64,000 bases of DNA from Oceanidesulfovibrio indonesiensis (GCF_007625075.1 NZ_QMIE01000004.1:124001-188000); one strand, 5' to 3'. Counted from the first letter of the stretch, positions 9,080 through 16,514 are shown. Program-made: numbers and translations. Notes: generated by a model from the letters alone, not told the origin.

Positions 9080-9445
9080 TTACTTCTCCTCGGTGTCAGA
9101 GGCCGGCTCTTTGGCGGCGGGCTTCATATTGTCCGCCAGGCCGGAAACGAAGTTCCGGTTCACCTTGATGGTGAGGTCCTTGGCGAGCTCAACATGCAGA
9201 ACGTCCGCGTCCACGGCCACAATGCGGCCGTACATGCCGCCGCCGGTAATGATGTAATCGCCTTTCTTCAGATTGGCGAGCATGCTCTTGTGCTCTTTCG
9301 CCTTCTTCTGCTGCGGCCGGATGAGCAGGAAGTAGAAGATGACGAACATGAGAATGAGCGGCGCAAACGCGGTGAGGGGGTTGCCCCCGCCCTGGCCGCC
9401 CTGTGGCGCCTGGCCCATGGCGTGCGCGATGGAATCAAAAAACAT
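9080..9445 (-). CDS. yajC: Sec translocase accessory protein YajC
   Basis: A small single-span subunit that associates with SecDF. The ATG at 9445 has a strong AAGGAG upstream; the longer frame to 9652 overlaps a likely promoter and is rejected. The 121-residue product has a Gly/Gln-rich N-terminus, one helix (FAPLILMFVIFYFLLIRPQQ), the basic QQKKAKEH stretch and the cytoplasmic barrel with GDYIITGGGMYGRI, then an acidic tail. It is the first gene of yajC-secD-secF. Confidence 0.93.
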   Translation of the reverse strand: MFFDSIAHAMGQAPQGGQGGGNPLTAFAPLILMFVIFYFLLIRPQQKKAKEHKSMLANLKKGDYIITGGGMYGRIVAVDADVLHVELAKDLTIKVNRNFVSGLADNMKPAAKEPASDTEEK

Positions 9446-9615
9446 ACGAGCTCCTTTTGGTCTATGTGTATCGTGTTCTGTGCTTGGTTGAGCCGAAAGA
9501 GCCTGCTCTCCACCTGTCTGCAATGGAGCAAGCGGCCTTCTCGGCAGGCGCGCATTCACGCGCCTCGGCCGAGCCTTCGCCATATGGCGAAAGACTATGG
9601 TCGCAAAAGAGTATT

Positions 9616-9645
9616 CAGTTAGCCCACCCGCAAAGCGCATGTCAA
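9616..9645 (-). promoter_or_regulatory. Predicted promoter of yajC-secD-secF
   Basis: On the minus strand TTGACA (9645-9640) is followed by TAACTG after 18 bases (9621-9616), or CTAACT after 17. It lies about 170 bases before the yajC start. The -35 is perfect; the -10 is weak. Confidence 0.45.
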
Positions 9646-9680
9646 GAAACACCGCGGCCTGGCGGGAACAGCTCCTGCGT

Positions 9681-10427
9681 TTACAATGATTCGATGGTCT
9701 CCAGGAGCAGCTTGGTCACCTTTTCCGCATTGGCGCCGAAAATACGCAGAATCTCCTCCCAGGTCACGGGCTCCTCGTCAGTCTTCCAGCAGTCATAGTC
9801 CGTGCTCATGGCCACGGCGGCGTACGGAATGCCAGCCTCGTTGGCCAGAATCGCTTCCGGCGCCGTGGACATGTTGATGACGTCGGCGCCCCAGGCCCGG
9901 AACATGTTGGATTCTGCGCGGGTGGAAAAGCGCGTGCCTTCGATGGTGACCACGGTGCCGCGCGGGTGGTGGTCTATGCCAAGGGCCTCGCAATGAGCGA
10001 TAAGCTTCCGGCGAAGGCTTTCGTCGAAGGGATCGGCCATGGGCGTATGCACCGGCGCGTGCGGTTCGAACGTCTCGTGGAAGGTGATGGGCCGGTGGCG
10101 GGTGAAGTCGATGAACTGGTCGAGCACCACCAGGTGGCCACGTTCGATCTCCAGTTTCAGAGAGCCCACGGCCGTGGTCGCAAGGATGCAATCGCATTCC
10201 AGCTGGCGAAAGGCGTCAATGTGCGCGCGGTTGTTCACGCCGGAAGGCGGCACGGTGTGCTCCCGGCCGTGACGCGCGATCATGAACACGTCCTTGGCGC
10301 CTATATGGCCCGCCTTGACCGGGGATTCCAATGCTCCCCAAGGCGTCTTGACGTCGATGTCCTTGGGGTCCGAAAAGATGGCAGGGTTGTCCAGCCCGCT
10401 GCCGCCTATGATGCCGATGCGTTGCAT
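9681..10427 (-). CDS. mtnP: S-methyl-5'-thioadenosine phosphorylase
   Basis: Splits 5'-methylthioadenosine with phosphate into adenine and 5-methylthioribose 1-phosphate. The 248-residue protein starts GIIGGSGL, has the phosphate-site RHGREHTVPPS and ANRAH-type stretch (NNRAHIDA), the PNP/MTAP signature region with TFHETFEP, and the purine pocket STDYDCWKTDEE. The Asp-Tyr-Asp there is the adenine-selecting version; inosine-type phosphorylases of the family differ, so MTA rather than methylthioinosine is the likely substrate. The adenine released is the substrate of Apt, encoded 33 bases upstream on the same strand. Confidence 0.92.
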   Translation of the reverse strand: MQRIGIIGGSGLDNPAIFSDPKDIDVKTPWGALESPVKAGHIGAKDVFMIARHGREHTVPPSGVNNRAHIDAFRQLECDCILATTAVGSLKLEIERGHLVVLDQFIDFTRHRPITFHETFEPHAPVHTPMADPFDESLRRKLIAHCEALGIDHHPRGTVVTIEGTRFSTRAESNMFRAWGADVINMSTAPEAILANEAGIPYAAVAMSTDYDCWKTDEEPVTWEEILRIFGANAEKVTKLLLETIESL

Positions 10428-10460
10428 CGCGAATGCTCCTGAATGAAGTAGTTGCTGGTT

Positions 10461-10973
10461 CTAGAGGGTGAGCAGACAGGTGTAGCCTTGCTCGTCGAGC
10501 TTGTCCTTGCCGTCCAGGAAGCCGAGTTGGACAAGGAATCCCAGCCCTACGATCTCGCCCTTCACTTCCTGCACCAGTTTGAGCATGCCGGCCGCTGTGC
10601 CGCCCGTGGCCAGCAGGTCGTCTATCACCAGGACCTTTTCCCCTTCGGCCACGGCGTCCTGATGCATGCACAGGGTGTCCGAACCGTACTCCAGGTCGTA
10701 CGTCACATTCACAGTCTTGTATGGCAGCTTGCCCGGTTTGCGAACAGGTACAAACCCGATGCCCATCTTGTAGGCGAGGGGCGCGCCGAAGATGAACCCG
10801 CGAGCCTCGGCGGCGAGCACCTTGGTCGCGCCGGTGTCCTTGAACTTCTCGTACAGGTTGTCGATAGCTTCGCCAAAGGCTTTGCCGTCGCCAAGCAAAG
10901 GCGTGATGTCGAAGAAGACGATGCCTTCCTTGGGGAAATCGGGAATGTCGCGGATGTAGCTCCTCAGGTCCAT
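10461..10973 (-). CDS. apt: Adenine phosphoribosyltransferase
   Basis: Converts adenine and PRPP to AMP. The 170-residue length is typical. The PRPP-binding motif VLVIDDLLATGGTA (about 118-130), EARGFIFG and the Apt-type FPKEGIVFFDITPLL N-terminus are clear. It is transcribed ahead of mtnP with 33 bases between, forming an MTA-to-AMP salvage pair, and is divergent from the mtaD genes. The start has AAAGGAG nearby. Confidence 0.95.
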   Translation of the reverse strand: MDLRSYIRDIPDFPKEGIVFFDITPLLGDGKAFGEAIDNLYEKFKDTGATKVLAAEARGFIFGAPLAYKMGIGFVPVRKPGKLPYKTVNVTYDLEYGSDTLCMHQDAVAEGEKVLVIDDLLATGGTAAGMLKLVQEVKGEIVGLGFLVQLGFLDGKDKLDEQGYTCLLTL

Positions 10974-11007
10974 GACGCGCTCCTTTTACTTTGCATCCGA
11001 ATTGGAT

Positions 11008-11044
11008 ACCCTCCGCAGAGGGTCCGAGGCGGCACCGAGCCGCC
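11008..11044 (-). promoter_or_regulatory. Two adjacent perfect hairpins in the apt 5' leader
   Basis: ACCCTC/GAGGGT (11008-11013 with 11018-11023, loop CGCA) and GGCGGC/GCCGCC (11028-11033 with 11039-11044, loop of five) lie side by side in the 146-base gap between apt and the divergent mtaD. They would be transcribed as the apt leader if the promoter at 11052-11081 is right. I do not recognise a known riboswitch. Confidence 0.35.
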
Positions 11045-11051
11045 CCCGGAG

Positions 11052-11081
11052 CTTCTACTCGGGAACACGAATGGTTGTCAA
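11052..11081 (-). promoter_or_regulatory. Possible promoter of apt-mtnP
   Basis: On the minus strand a perfect TTGACA (11081-11076) is followed by GTAGAA after 17 bases or TAGAAG after 18. The -10 match is weak. Confidence 0.35.
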
Positions 11082-11119
11082 AACGTCACGCCACCCAATC
11101 AGCGGCTCATGAATCGACT

Positions 11120-12457
11120 ATGAATCCAAGCTCCTGTGATTACATCATCCATGCCGCCTGGCTCATAACCCAGGATCATGAACGACGCGTCATTGAGAAC
11201 GCCGGTGTGGCCGTCTCCAACGGCCGCATCCTCGACGTCGGCGTCTGGGATGATATCAATAGAGAATACGAGGGAGACGAACTCCTGCCCGGCCGCGAAC
11301 TCCTGGTCATGCCCGGGCTCGTCAACGCTCACACCCACGCGCCCATGACGCTGTTCCGCGGCCTGGCCGACGATCTGCCGCTCATGGAATGGCTCCAGAC
11401 CCATGTGTTTCCGGTGGAGCAGAAGCACACGCCTGAGTCCGTATACTTCGGCGCCCTGCTTGCCTGCGCGGAAATGACGCGCTTCGGCGTCACCACCTTC
11501 TGCGACATGCACTTCATGGCCGCGGATGTCTGGAAGGCGGTGGATGATTCCGGCCTGCGCGCGCTTGTGGGGGAGGCGATTTTCGGATTTCCCAACCCGT
11601 CTTATGCGAACTTCGAGGAAGCTTGCATTGCAGTTGAGCATCTGATCTTCAAGCATCACGGCGGATCCAGCCGTATTGCCCCCATTCTCGCCCCCCATTC
11701 GGTGTACACAACCACACCGGACATGCTGACAACGACGTACCAGTATGCCGAAGACAATAATCTCAAATGGATGATCCACCTGGCAGAGACGCAGGCTGAA
11801 ACCGCGGAATGCGTGCAGAAACACGGCAAGCGGCCCCTGGCCTACATCGATTCCCTGGGCTGCCTCGGCCCGCGCACGGTCATCGCCCATGGTGTGGACC
11901 TGGAGCCGGACGAGCTCGATCGCATCGCCAAGGCCGGGGCCGGCGTGGTCCACTGCCCCAAGTCAAACATGAAGCTCGCTTCCGGCGTGGCCCCGGCGCC
12001 GGCCATGCGCGCCCGCGGCGTGCGCACCGCCCTGGGCACGGACGGCGCCGCCTCCAACAACACCCTCGGCTTGTTCACAGAGATGCGCTACGCCGCCCTG
12101 CTGCACAAGGCGCACACCCGGGACGCCACGGTCATGGACGCGCAATCCGTGCTGGACATTGCCACCTGCGAAGGCGCCCGGGTGCTCGGCCTGGAGAAAG
12201 GGACCGGCGCCATCACGCCCGGCTCGCCCGCCGACATCATCGCCCTGGACCTCACCCGGCCGAACCTGCGGCCCTGCTACAATCCCGTGTCCCATGTCGT
12301 GTACGCGGCCGAGGGCGGCGAGGTCTGTATGACTATGGTGGCGGGTGAAGTTCTCTACAAGGACGGCGCGTTCACGCGCATCGACTACCCTGCGCTGCTG
12401 GACAGGATCCGCACGCTGGGCGGATGGGTCCGCGAGATAAACAGGGGTTCGGCATGA
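11120..12457 (+). CDS. mtaD: 5-methylthioadenosine/S-adenosylhomocysteine deaminase, paralogue 1
   Basis: Amidohydrolase of the MtaD/TrzN-like group, predicted to deaminate MTA or SAH (possibly other adenosines) to the inosine forms. The 445-residue product has the metal motif NAHTHAP (about 73-79), the IHLAETQAE segment, the AHGVDL histidine and LGTDGAASNNTLG containing the catalytic aspartate. The frame is open back to 10991 but the family N-terminus (CDYIIHAAWLITQD) begins just after the ATG at 11120. No Shine-Dalgarno is obvious. The stop overlaps the next gene as ATGA. A paralogue follows directly, and the MTA phosphorylase and Apt genes are divergent. Confidence 0.87.
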   Translation: MNPSSCDYIIHAAWLITQDHERRVIENAGVAVSNGRILDVGVWDDINREYEGDELLPGRELLVMPGLVNAHTHAPMTLFRGLADDLPLMEWLQTHVFPVEQKHTPESVYFGALLACAEMTRFGVTTFCDMHFMAADVWKAVDDSGLRALVGEAIFGFPNPSYANFEEACIAVEHLIFKHHGGSSRIAPILAPHSVYTTTPDMLTTTYQYAEDNNLKWMIHLAETQAETAECVQKHGKRPLAYIDSLGCLGPRTVIAHGVDLEPDELDRIAKAGAGVVHCPKSNMKLASGVAPAPAMRARGVRTALGTDGAASNNTLGLFTEMRYAALLHKAHTRDATVMDAQSVLDIATCEGARVLGLEKGTGAITPGSPADIIALDLTRPNLRPCYNPVSHVVYAAEGGEVCMTMVAGEVLYKDGAFTRIDYPALLDRIRTLGGWVREINRGSA

Positions 12458-13797
12458 ACCACGAATCCCCCCTGCTCTTCACCGCGCGCTGGGTCCTTGG
12501 CCCGGAAGGCGTCATCGAAAACGGCTGCGTGCATATCGCGGGCGGACGTATTCTCGCAGTGTGTCCGCGTGAGGACGTGCCGGCATCGCTTATGGAAAAA
12601 CAACCCGGCACGGAGCACCGGGACCTTGGCGAGGCGCTCATCCTGCCTGGGCTGGTGAACGCCCACTGCCACGCGCCCATGACCCTGTTCCGCGGCGCGG
12701 CCGACGACATGGAGTTGCTGCCCTGGCTGGAGCGGCGCATCTGGCCGCTGGAAGCCGAGCTCACCCGCGAGATCACCTTCCTCGGCACAATGCTGGCCTG
12801 CGCGGAGATGGCGGCCGCCGGCATCACCTGTTTTGCGGACATGTACGTCTGGTCCAATGAAACGGCCCGCGCAGTGCACGACGTGGGCCTGCGCGCCGTG
12901 CTCAGCGAAGGGCTGCTCGGTTTTCCGACGCGCTCCTACGGCAGCGTGGAAGAGAGTCTGGCGCTCACGCGATCCTTCATGGAGGAGTATGCGGCTCACC
13001 CGCGGATCAGCTTCGCGCCGGCGCCGCACACCGCCTTCACCTCCACCGAAGAGCAACTCGTGCAGAGCTACGCCCTGTCCAAAGAACTGGACTCCCCCTG
13101 GCTCATCCACGCGGCCGAAACAGCCTCGGAAAACTCGCGCGTACTGGAGATGCACGGACAACGGACCATTCCGTATCTGGATTCCCTTGGATGCCTCGGC
13201 GAACGCGCCGTGCTCGTGCACGCCGTGGACCTCACGCCGGAAGAGGTCGAGATCATCGCCGCCCGCGGGGCAAAAATCGTGCATTGTCCGCGCTCCAACT
13301 GGAAGCTCGCCTCAGGCATGGCTCCGGTGCACGCTCTGGGCGCAGCCGGCGTCACCATGGCCCTGGGCACGGACGGCGCCGCCTCCAACAACTCCCTGGA
13401 CATCCTCGGCGAGATGCGCGCCGCCGCCCTGGGCGCCAAGATTCGTCAGATGGACCCCACCGCCCTGCCCGCGGCCGAGGTCCTGGCCATGGCCACGCGC
13501 AACGGCGCCGCGGCGCTGCGCCTTCCTGGTTCCGGAATGCTCAAGCCCGGGCAGCCGGCCGATCTCTGCGTGCTGAATTTCGCCGGGCCGCACCTGCAGC
13601 CGTGCCATGATCCCCTGTCCCACGCCGTGTATGCGGCTCAGGGCTCGGACGTGTGCCTGACCATGGTGGACGGCCGCATCGTGTACGACCATGGCGCCTT
13701 CCCCACGCTGGACTACCCGGCGCTATTGGAAGCTGGCCACGAGGTGCAGGCGCACATGCGCAAGGTGCTGGACAGGAAAGGACGACAGGAGCGTTAA
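12454..13797 (+). CDS. 5-methylthioadenosine/S-adenosylhomocysteine deaminase, paralogue 2
   Basis: A second amidohydrolase of the same family, translationally coupled to the first by ATGA, with AGGGG ahead of the start. Its 447 residues keep the whole metal and active-site set (NAHCHAPMTLFRG, IHAAETASE, VHAVDL, LGTDGAASNNSLD). The pair looks like a tandem duplication with clear divergence: paralogue 1 reads RGLADDLPLMEWLQTHVFP where this one reads RGAADDMELLPWLERRIWP. Different nucleoside preferences (for example MTA, SAH or 5'-deoxyadenosine from radical SAM enzymes) are a plausible inference, not shown. Confidence 0.85.
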   Translation: MNHESPLLFTARWVLGPEGVIENGCVHIAGGRILAVCPREDVPASLMEKQPGTEHRDLGEALILPGLVNAHCHAPMTLFRGAADDMELLPWLERRIWPLEAELTREITFLGTMLACAEMAAAGITCFADMYVWSNETARAVHDVGLRAVLSEGLLGFPTRSYGSVEESLALTRSFMEEYAAHPRISFAPAPHTAFTSTEEQLVQSYALSKELDSPWLIHAAETASENSRVLEMHGQRTIPYLDSLGCLGERAVLVHAVDLTPEEVEIIAARGAKIVHCPRSNWKLASGMAPVHALGAAGVTMALGTDGAASNNSLDILGEMRAAALGAKIRQMDPTALPAAEVLAMATRNGAAALRLPGSGMLKPGQPADLCVLNFAGPHLQPCHDPLSHAVYAAQGSDVCLTMVDGRIVYDHGAFPTLDYPALLEAGHEVQAHMRKVLDRKGRQER

Positions 13798-13850
13798 TCG
13801 TTTTCCGCCGGCATTGTGGAAGAACCGGCCGAAAACAGCCCGAGAAGGAC

Positions 13851-13878
13851 TTGACAGCGGCGGCTCATCTTCTATATC
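13851..13878 (+). promoter_or_regulatory. Predicted promoter of the PxxKW gene
   Basis: TTGACA (13851-13856) and TATATC (13873-13878) are 16 bases apart, about 105 bases upstream of the start. This is among the best sigma-70-type matches in the window. Confidence 0.7.
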
Positions 13879-13982
13879 TAGTCTGCTTTTCGTTTCGCGT
13901 ATCCCGGAAGCGCCGGCGATGGGGAACGGTCACCCCCTCGGCCCTTCTTGAATAAATCGACAATATTTTTCGGAGGTTCGAT

Positions 13983-14258
13983 ATGTCTGCAGCAGAACTG
14001 CAAGGCGCCGAGCGCACCCCCCAGGGCGTTGTCATGAAGGGCATTCCCATGGAGCCCGTGGTGGAAAAGTGCGAAGGCTGCGAGCGCATCAAGGAATTCG
14101 AGGGCGAGAAGTACTGCTCCACCTACCCTCAGCCCGAGAAGAAATGGAAGCTGGGCGTGTGCAACTTCGCCACGCACGTGCAGGCCCAGCTCGACAAGTC
14201 GGGCAAGGTCAAGGTCAACCCGCTCAAGGCGTCCAAGCGCGCCGCCCGCGGTCGCTAG
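13983..14258 (+). CDS. PxxKW family cysteine-rich protein
   Basis: A 91-residue protein with the signature that gives the family its name (PEKKW, about residues 51-55) and four cysteines: C-E-G-C (about 30 and 33), the C of KYCSTYP and the C of GVCNF. Four cysteines in two pairs suggest a small zinc or iron-sulfur site. The C-terminus is lysine/arginine rich. The family is known mainly from sulfate-reducing deltaproteobacteria; its role is unknown. GGAGG precedes the start, a good promoter lies upstream and a terminator follows, so it is a well-expressed-looking single-gene unit. Confidence 0.85.
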   Translation: MSAAELQGAERTPQGVVMKGIPMEPVVEKCEGCERIKEFEGEKYCSTYPQPEKKWKLGVCNFATHVQAQLDKSGKVKVNPLKASKRAARGR

Positions 14259-14283
14259 ACCAGACCAGCAAAAAAACGTTTTC

Positions 14284-14324
14284 AAGCGCCGGTCCTCCGT
14301 AAGGAGAGCCGGCGCTTAATTTTT
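14284..14324 (+). terminator. Intrinsic terminator of the PxxKW gene
   Basis: AAGCGCCGG (14284-14292) pairs with CCGGCGCTT (14309-14317), with further pairing inside (TCCT with AGGA), followed by AATTTTT. Confidence 0.85.
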
Positions 14325-14511
14325 GGATTGGGGGGCAACTGCGGTCTTGGGTGCGCATGACGCCCGAGAGCAGGCGAGCAATAGTGTTGTCAGAGCCCAG
14401 AACCTTCGTTTGCAGCGTGCGACTAAAAGCTCAAGGTCGAAGCGTATTTCCAGCACGGAATGGTCGATCTTCCTTGAAGCAACGCAGCAAGCGGGCGTTC
14501 GGAGCAGCCAG

Positions 14512-16140
14512 CTACCGCGTCGGCGCGGCTTTGTAGAAACAGTACGGGTCGCGATCGACAAAAGGATCGAGGCCGAGTCCTTTTACCACGGCCATGCACC
14601 CCCCGCACACGGCGCGGATGTCGCAGCCGGCGCAGGCAGCGCTGCCACGGCGATACGCGTCGGCCGATTCGCCGTCGTACACTCCGGCCAGACCAGCCTC
14701 ATACACATTACCGATAGGCGAGACCATCTTTCGGCAGGCATGCGCCGAACCGTCGCTGAGCACGGCGAAGAAGTTGAATGCGGCCCCGCAGCCATAGCCG
14801 GTGCAGCCACCGGACAGCTCCTGCGTTCCATCGAGGATGGCGTTGAACAGATTGTCCTTAAGGCTGATATGCTTCGTGCCGCCGGAGGCCTCCAGGTACT
14901 CGCCCAGGAACTCGGCGAATCCGGCCGTATCCGCGCACGCCAGGGCCGCGCCTTCGCCCACCGGGGCCAGGCGGTTGAAGGTGAAACTCCCCGCTCGGCC
15001 TTCCAGTGCCTTGGCCAGAGGAATGACCTGGTCCTGATTGCCCCGCGTGAGGGTAAGCATGACCTGTGAGGGCACGTCCCTTTCCCGGAGCAGATCGAGA
15101 AACGCCATGGTCCGCCGGAAGTGCCCGGGGCCGCGAATGGCGTCGTTGTGCTCCTCCAGTCCTTCAAGGCTGACCTGAAAATAAGCGGGGACGGCGATTT
15201 CGAGCATGGCGTCCAGCATCTTCGCCCCGCACGGATTGGCCAGCAGCGCCACCTGGAGCCCGCGCGCCACGGCAGCGGCGTAGAGATCCAGGAAATTCGG
15301 ATGGAGCAAAGGATTGCCGCCGGTGAAACTGGCCTGCCCCAGCACGTTGCGGGAATCGCAGAACCCTGCCAGTTCGTCCAGAAGACGCAAGCCCTGGTCG
15401 AGCGTGACGTCCTCTCGTTCGGAACGGTCGTAGCAGTGCTTGCAACGCAGGTCGCAACGCTGGGTTATGTGCCACTGCAGGGTGAAATGCTCGCTGGCAA
15501 ACACATCCGCAGGAATTCTGGGGCTGTTGGAGCCCGGACGTGGCCGCGGATGGCTCGATGCGCCCCGCACAAGGCGCGATGCTGGCGCAAGCAGCAATCC
15601 CTTGTCCGTGGCGCGGCGCAGCAACGCCTTCACGGCATAAATCGGTGCGCCAGCCTCGCGGGCGACATCCTCCAGAGGCAAATCCTCAGCCACGATCTTC
15701 AGGGCGAGGAGGTCTTCATCACTCGCCTCGGCTACGCGTACGGATGCCTCGCCAGCCTCTTCCGGAGACGATGGCAATGCCCATATCAGGACATGGGCCC
15801 CGCCTTCGCTCGGGTGGGCTTCCTCCCCGCGGACAAGCGCATGCAATCCTCGCCAGGAGACCGCGACGAGCTGCAACGCCGGGTTGAGCATCAACGAATC
15901 GACCCCGGAAGGGACCTCGCCAGCACTCCGACGCACTTCATCCGCGGCCAGTTCCACGGCCGCCAGATCATGCACCCACGGTGGAGCATCCGGGACGACC
16001 CCCACGATGGATGCCGGCAACTCATTGGCCCGCGCACCTTCCGCAGCCAAAGATGCCAGAATGCGCCTCCAGGCATCCTCGCCCAGCTGGCGCCGTGTGG
16101 CGGGGTACATTCGCTCGCAGTTCGATTCGAAATCAGTCAT
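14512..16140 (-). CDS. sbtM: SbtM-type radical SAM/SPASM maturase of a selenopeptide
   Basis: The 542-residue protein has three parts. The N-terminal region (about 1-205) is helical and matches no domain I can name. The radical SAM domain carries the cluster motif CDLRCKHC (C229, C233, C236). The SPASM-like C-terminus has eight cysteines (C446, C451, C469, C503, C506, C512, C515, C534), enough for two auxiliary [4Fe-4S] clusters. TGGNPLLHP and SLEGLEEHNDAIRG are typical of peptide-modifying radical SAM enzymes. It fits the thio(seleno)oxazole-modification SbtM group known from comparative genomics of deltaproteobacteria. The ATG at 16140 is used; the upstream in-frame extension to 16215 overlaps the sbtA leader region and has no family character. 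The matching precursor gene lies 90 bases upstream on the same strand. Confidence 0.85.
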   Translation of the reverse strand: MTDFESNCERMYPATRRQLGEDAWRRILASLAAEGARANELPASIVGVVPDAPPWVHDLAAVELAADEVRRSAGEVPSGVDSLMLNPALQLVAVSWRGLHALVRGEEAHPSEGGAHVLIWALPSSPEEAGEASVRVAEASDEDLLALKIVAEDLPLEDVAREAGAPIYAVKALLRRATDKGLLLAPASRLVRGASSHPRPRPGSNSPRIPADVFASEHFTLQWHITQRCDLRCKHCYDRSEREDVTLDQGLRLLDELAGFCDSRNVLGQASFTGGNPLLHPNFLDLYAAAVARGLQVALLANPCGAKMLDAMLEIAVPAYFQVSLEGLEEHNDAIRGPGHFRRTMAFLDLLRERDVPSQVMLTLTRGNQDQVIPLAKALEGRAGSFTFNRLAPVGEGAALACADTAGFAEFLGEYLEASGGTKHISLKDNLFNAILDGTQELSGGCTGYGCGAAFNFFAVLSDGSAHACRKMVSPIGNVYEAGLAGVYDGESADAYRRGSAACAGCDIRAVCGGCMAVVKGLGLDPFVDRDPYCFYKAAPTR

Positions 16141-16197
16141 GCAATCCCGTTTGCAAGAAAAAGCGCGCCGGAGACGAACCCGCCCCCGACACGCCCG

Positions 16198-16227
16198 GTA
16201 TGGCGCGACGCGCACGGCGCCGCATAC
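16198..16227 (-). promoter_or_regulatory. Possible SECIS-like hairpin for the third UGA of sbtA
   Basis: Starting about 9 bases after UGA codon 74, GTAT-G-(C)-G-(G)-CGC can pair with GCG-C-C-ATAC around a 10-base loop (minus strand, 16227-16198). It extends past the sbtA stop into the sbtA-sbtM gap. The position suits a bacterial SECIS. The stem has bulges and the loop is not like that of E. coli, so this is tentative. Confidence 0.35.
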
Positions 16228-16230
16228 TGC

Positions 16231-16458
16231 TTAGCCTCAGCCACTCTTGGCAGGCTTCTTCTGGTCGCCATGCTCTCCCGTGGCGTTGGTGGCGTTGGTG
16301 GCATTGGTGTCGCCGTTATCCGAGGTGCCGACCGCACCTCCGCTTTTGCCTCAACCGCTTCAGCCGCTGGCGGCCTGAGCCACGGTCAGGCTGGCGCCCG
16401 CCAACAGGCCGGTGATGCACAACCCGGCCAGGGTCTTTTTCAGGTCGTTCTTGTTCAC
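16231..16458 (-). CDS. sbtA: SbtA-type selenocysteine-containing RiPP precursor peptide
   Basis: Reading UGA as selenocysteine, the minus strand encodes 75 residues from GTG (16458) to TAA (16233-16231). The start has AAGGAG 6 bases upstream. Residues 1-30 form a basic, hydrophobic leader like an export signal (NKNDLKKTLAGLCITGLLAG, then VAQAA). After it comes the core with UGA at codons 33 (16362-16360) and 36 (16353-16351) in SGU-SGUGKSGG, an Asn/Ala/Thr linker, and UGA at codon 74 (16239-16237) in SGUG just before the stop. All three UGAs follow Ser-Gly, which random stops would not do. The SGU/SGC-G-K-SGG style matches the SbtA precursors of selenobiotic loci. sbtM follows. Standard translation stops at residue 32, so normal annotation will miss it. 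Confidence 0.88.
16322..16340 (-). promoter_or_regulatory. SECIS-like hairpin inside sbtA
   Basis: GAGGTGC (16340-16334) pairs perfectly with GCACCTC (16328-16322) around the loop GGTCG. The upper part, GGTGC-GGTCG-GCACC, closely resembles the apex of the E. coli fdhF SECIS (GGUUGC-AGGUCU-GCACC), and begins about 12 bases after UGA codon 36, against 11 in fdhF. The bulged U of E. coli is missing. It would recruit SelB for UGA 36 and perhaps, less well placed, for UGA 33. Confidence 0.75.
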
Positions 16459-16514
16459 GTCATACTCCTTGCAGCTGAAAGTGATACAGAAAAGCCATCA
16501 CAGATTCTGAATCA

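Noticed and set aside
11008..11044. Known SAH or SAM riboswitch in the apt/mtaD gap
   Set aside because: The hairpins do not match the conserved cores of these riboswitches as I know them; kept only as an unexplained structure.
14316..14561. 81-codon frame downstream of and overlapping sbtM
   Set aside because: It overlaps the sbtM 3' end and the PxxKW terminator and has no coding character.
16231..16458. sbtA as a pseudogene with three nonsense mutations
   Set aside because: All UGAs follow Ser-Gly, none is UAG or UAA, a SECIS-like hairpin is well placed, and the maturase gene is intact.
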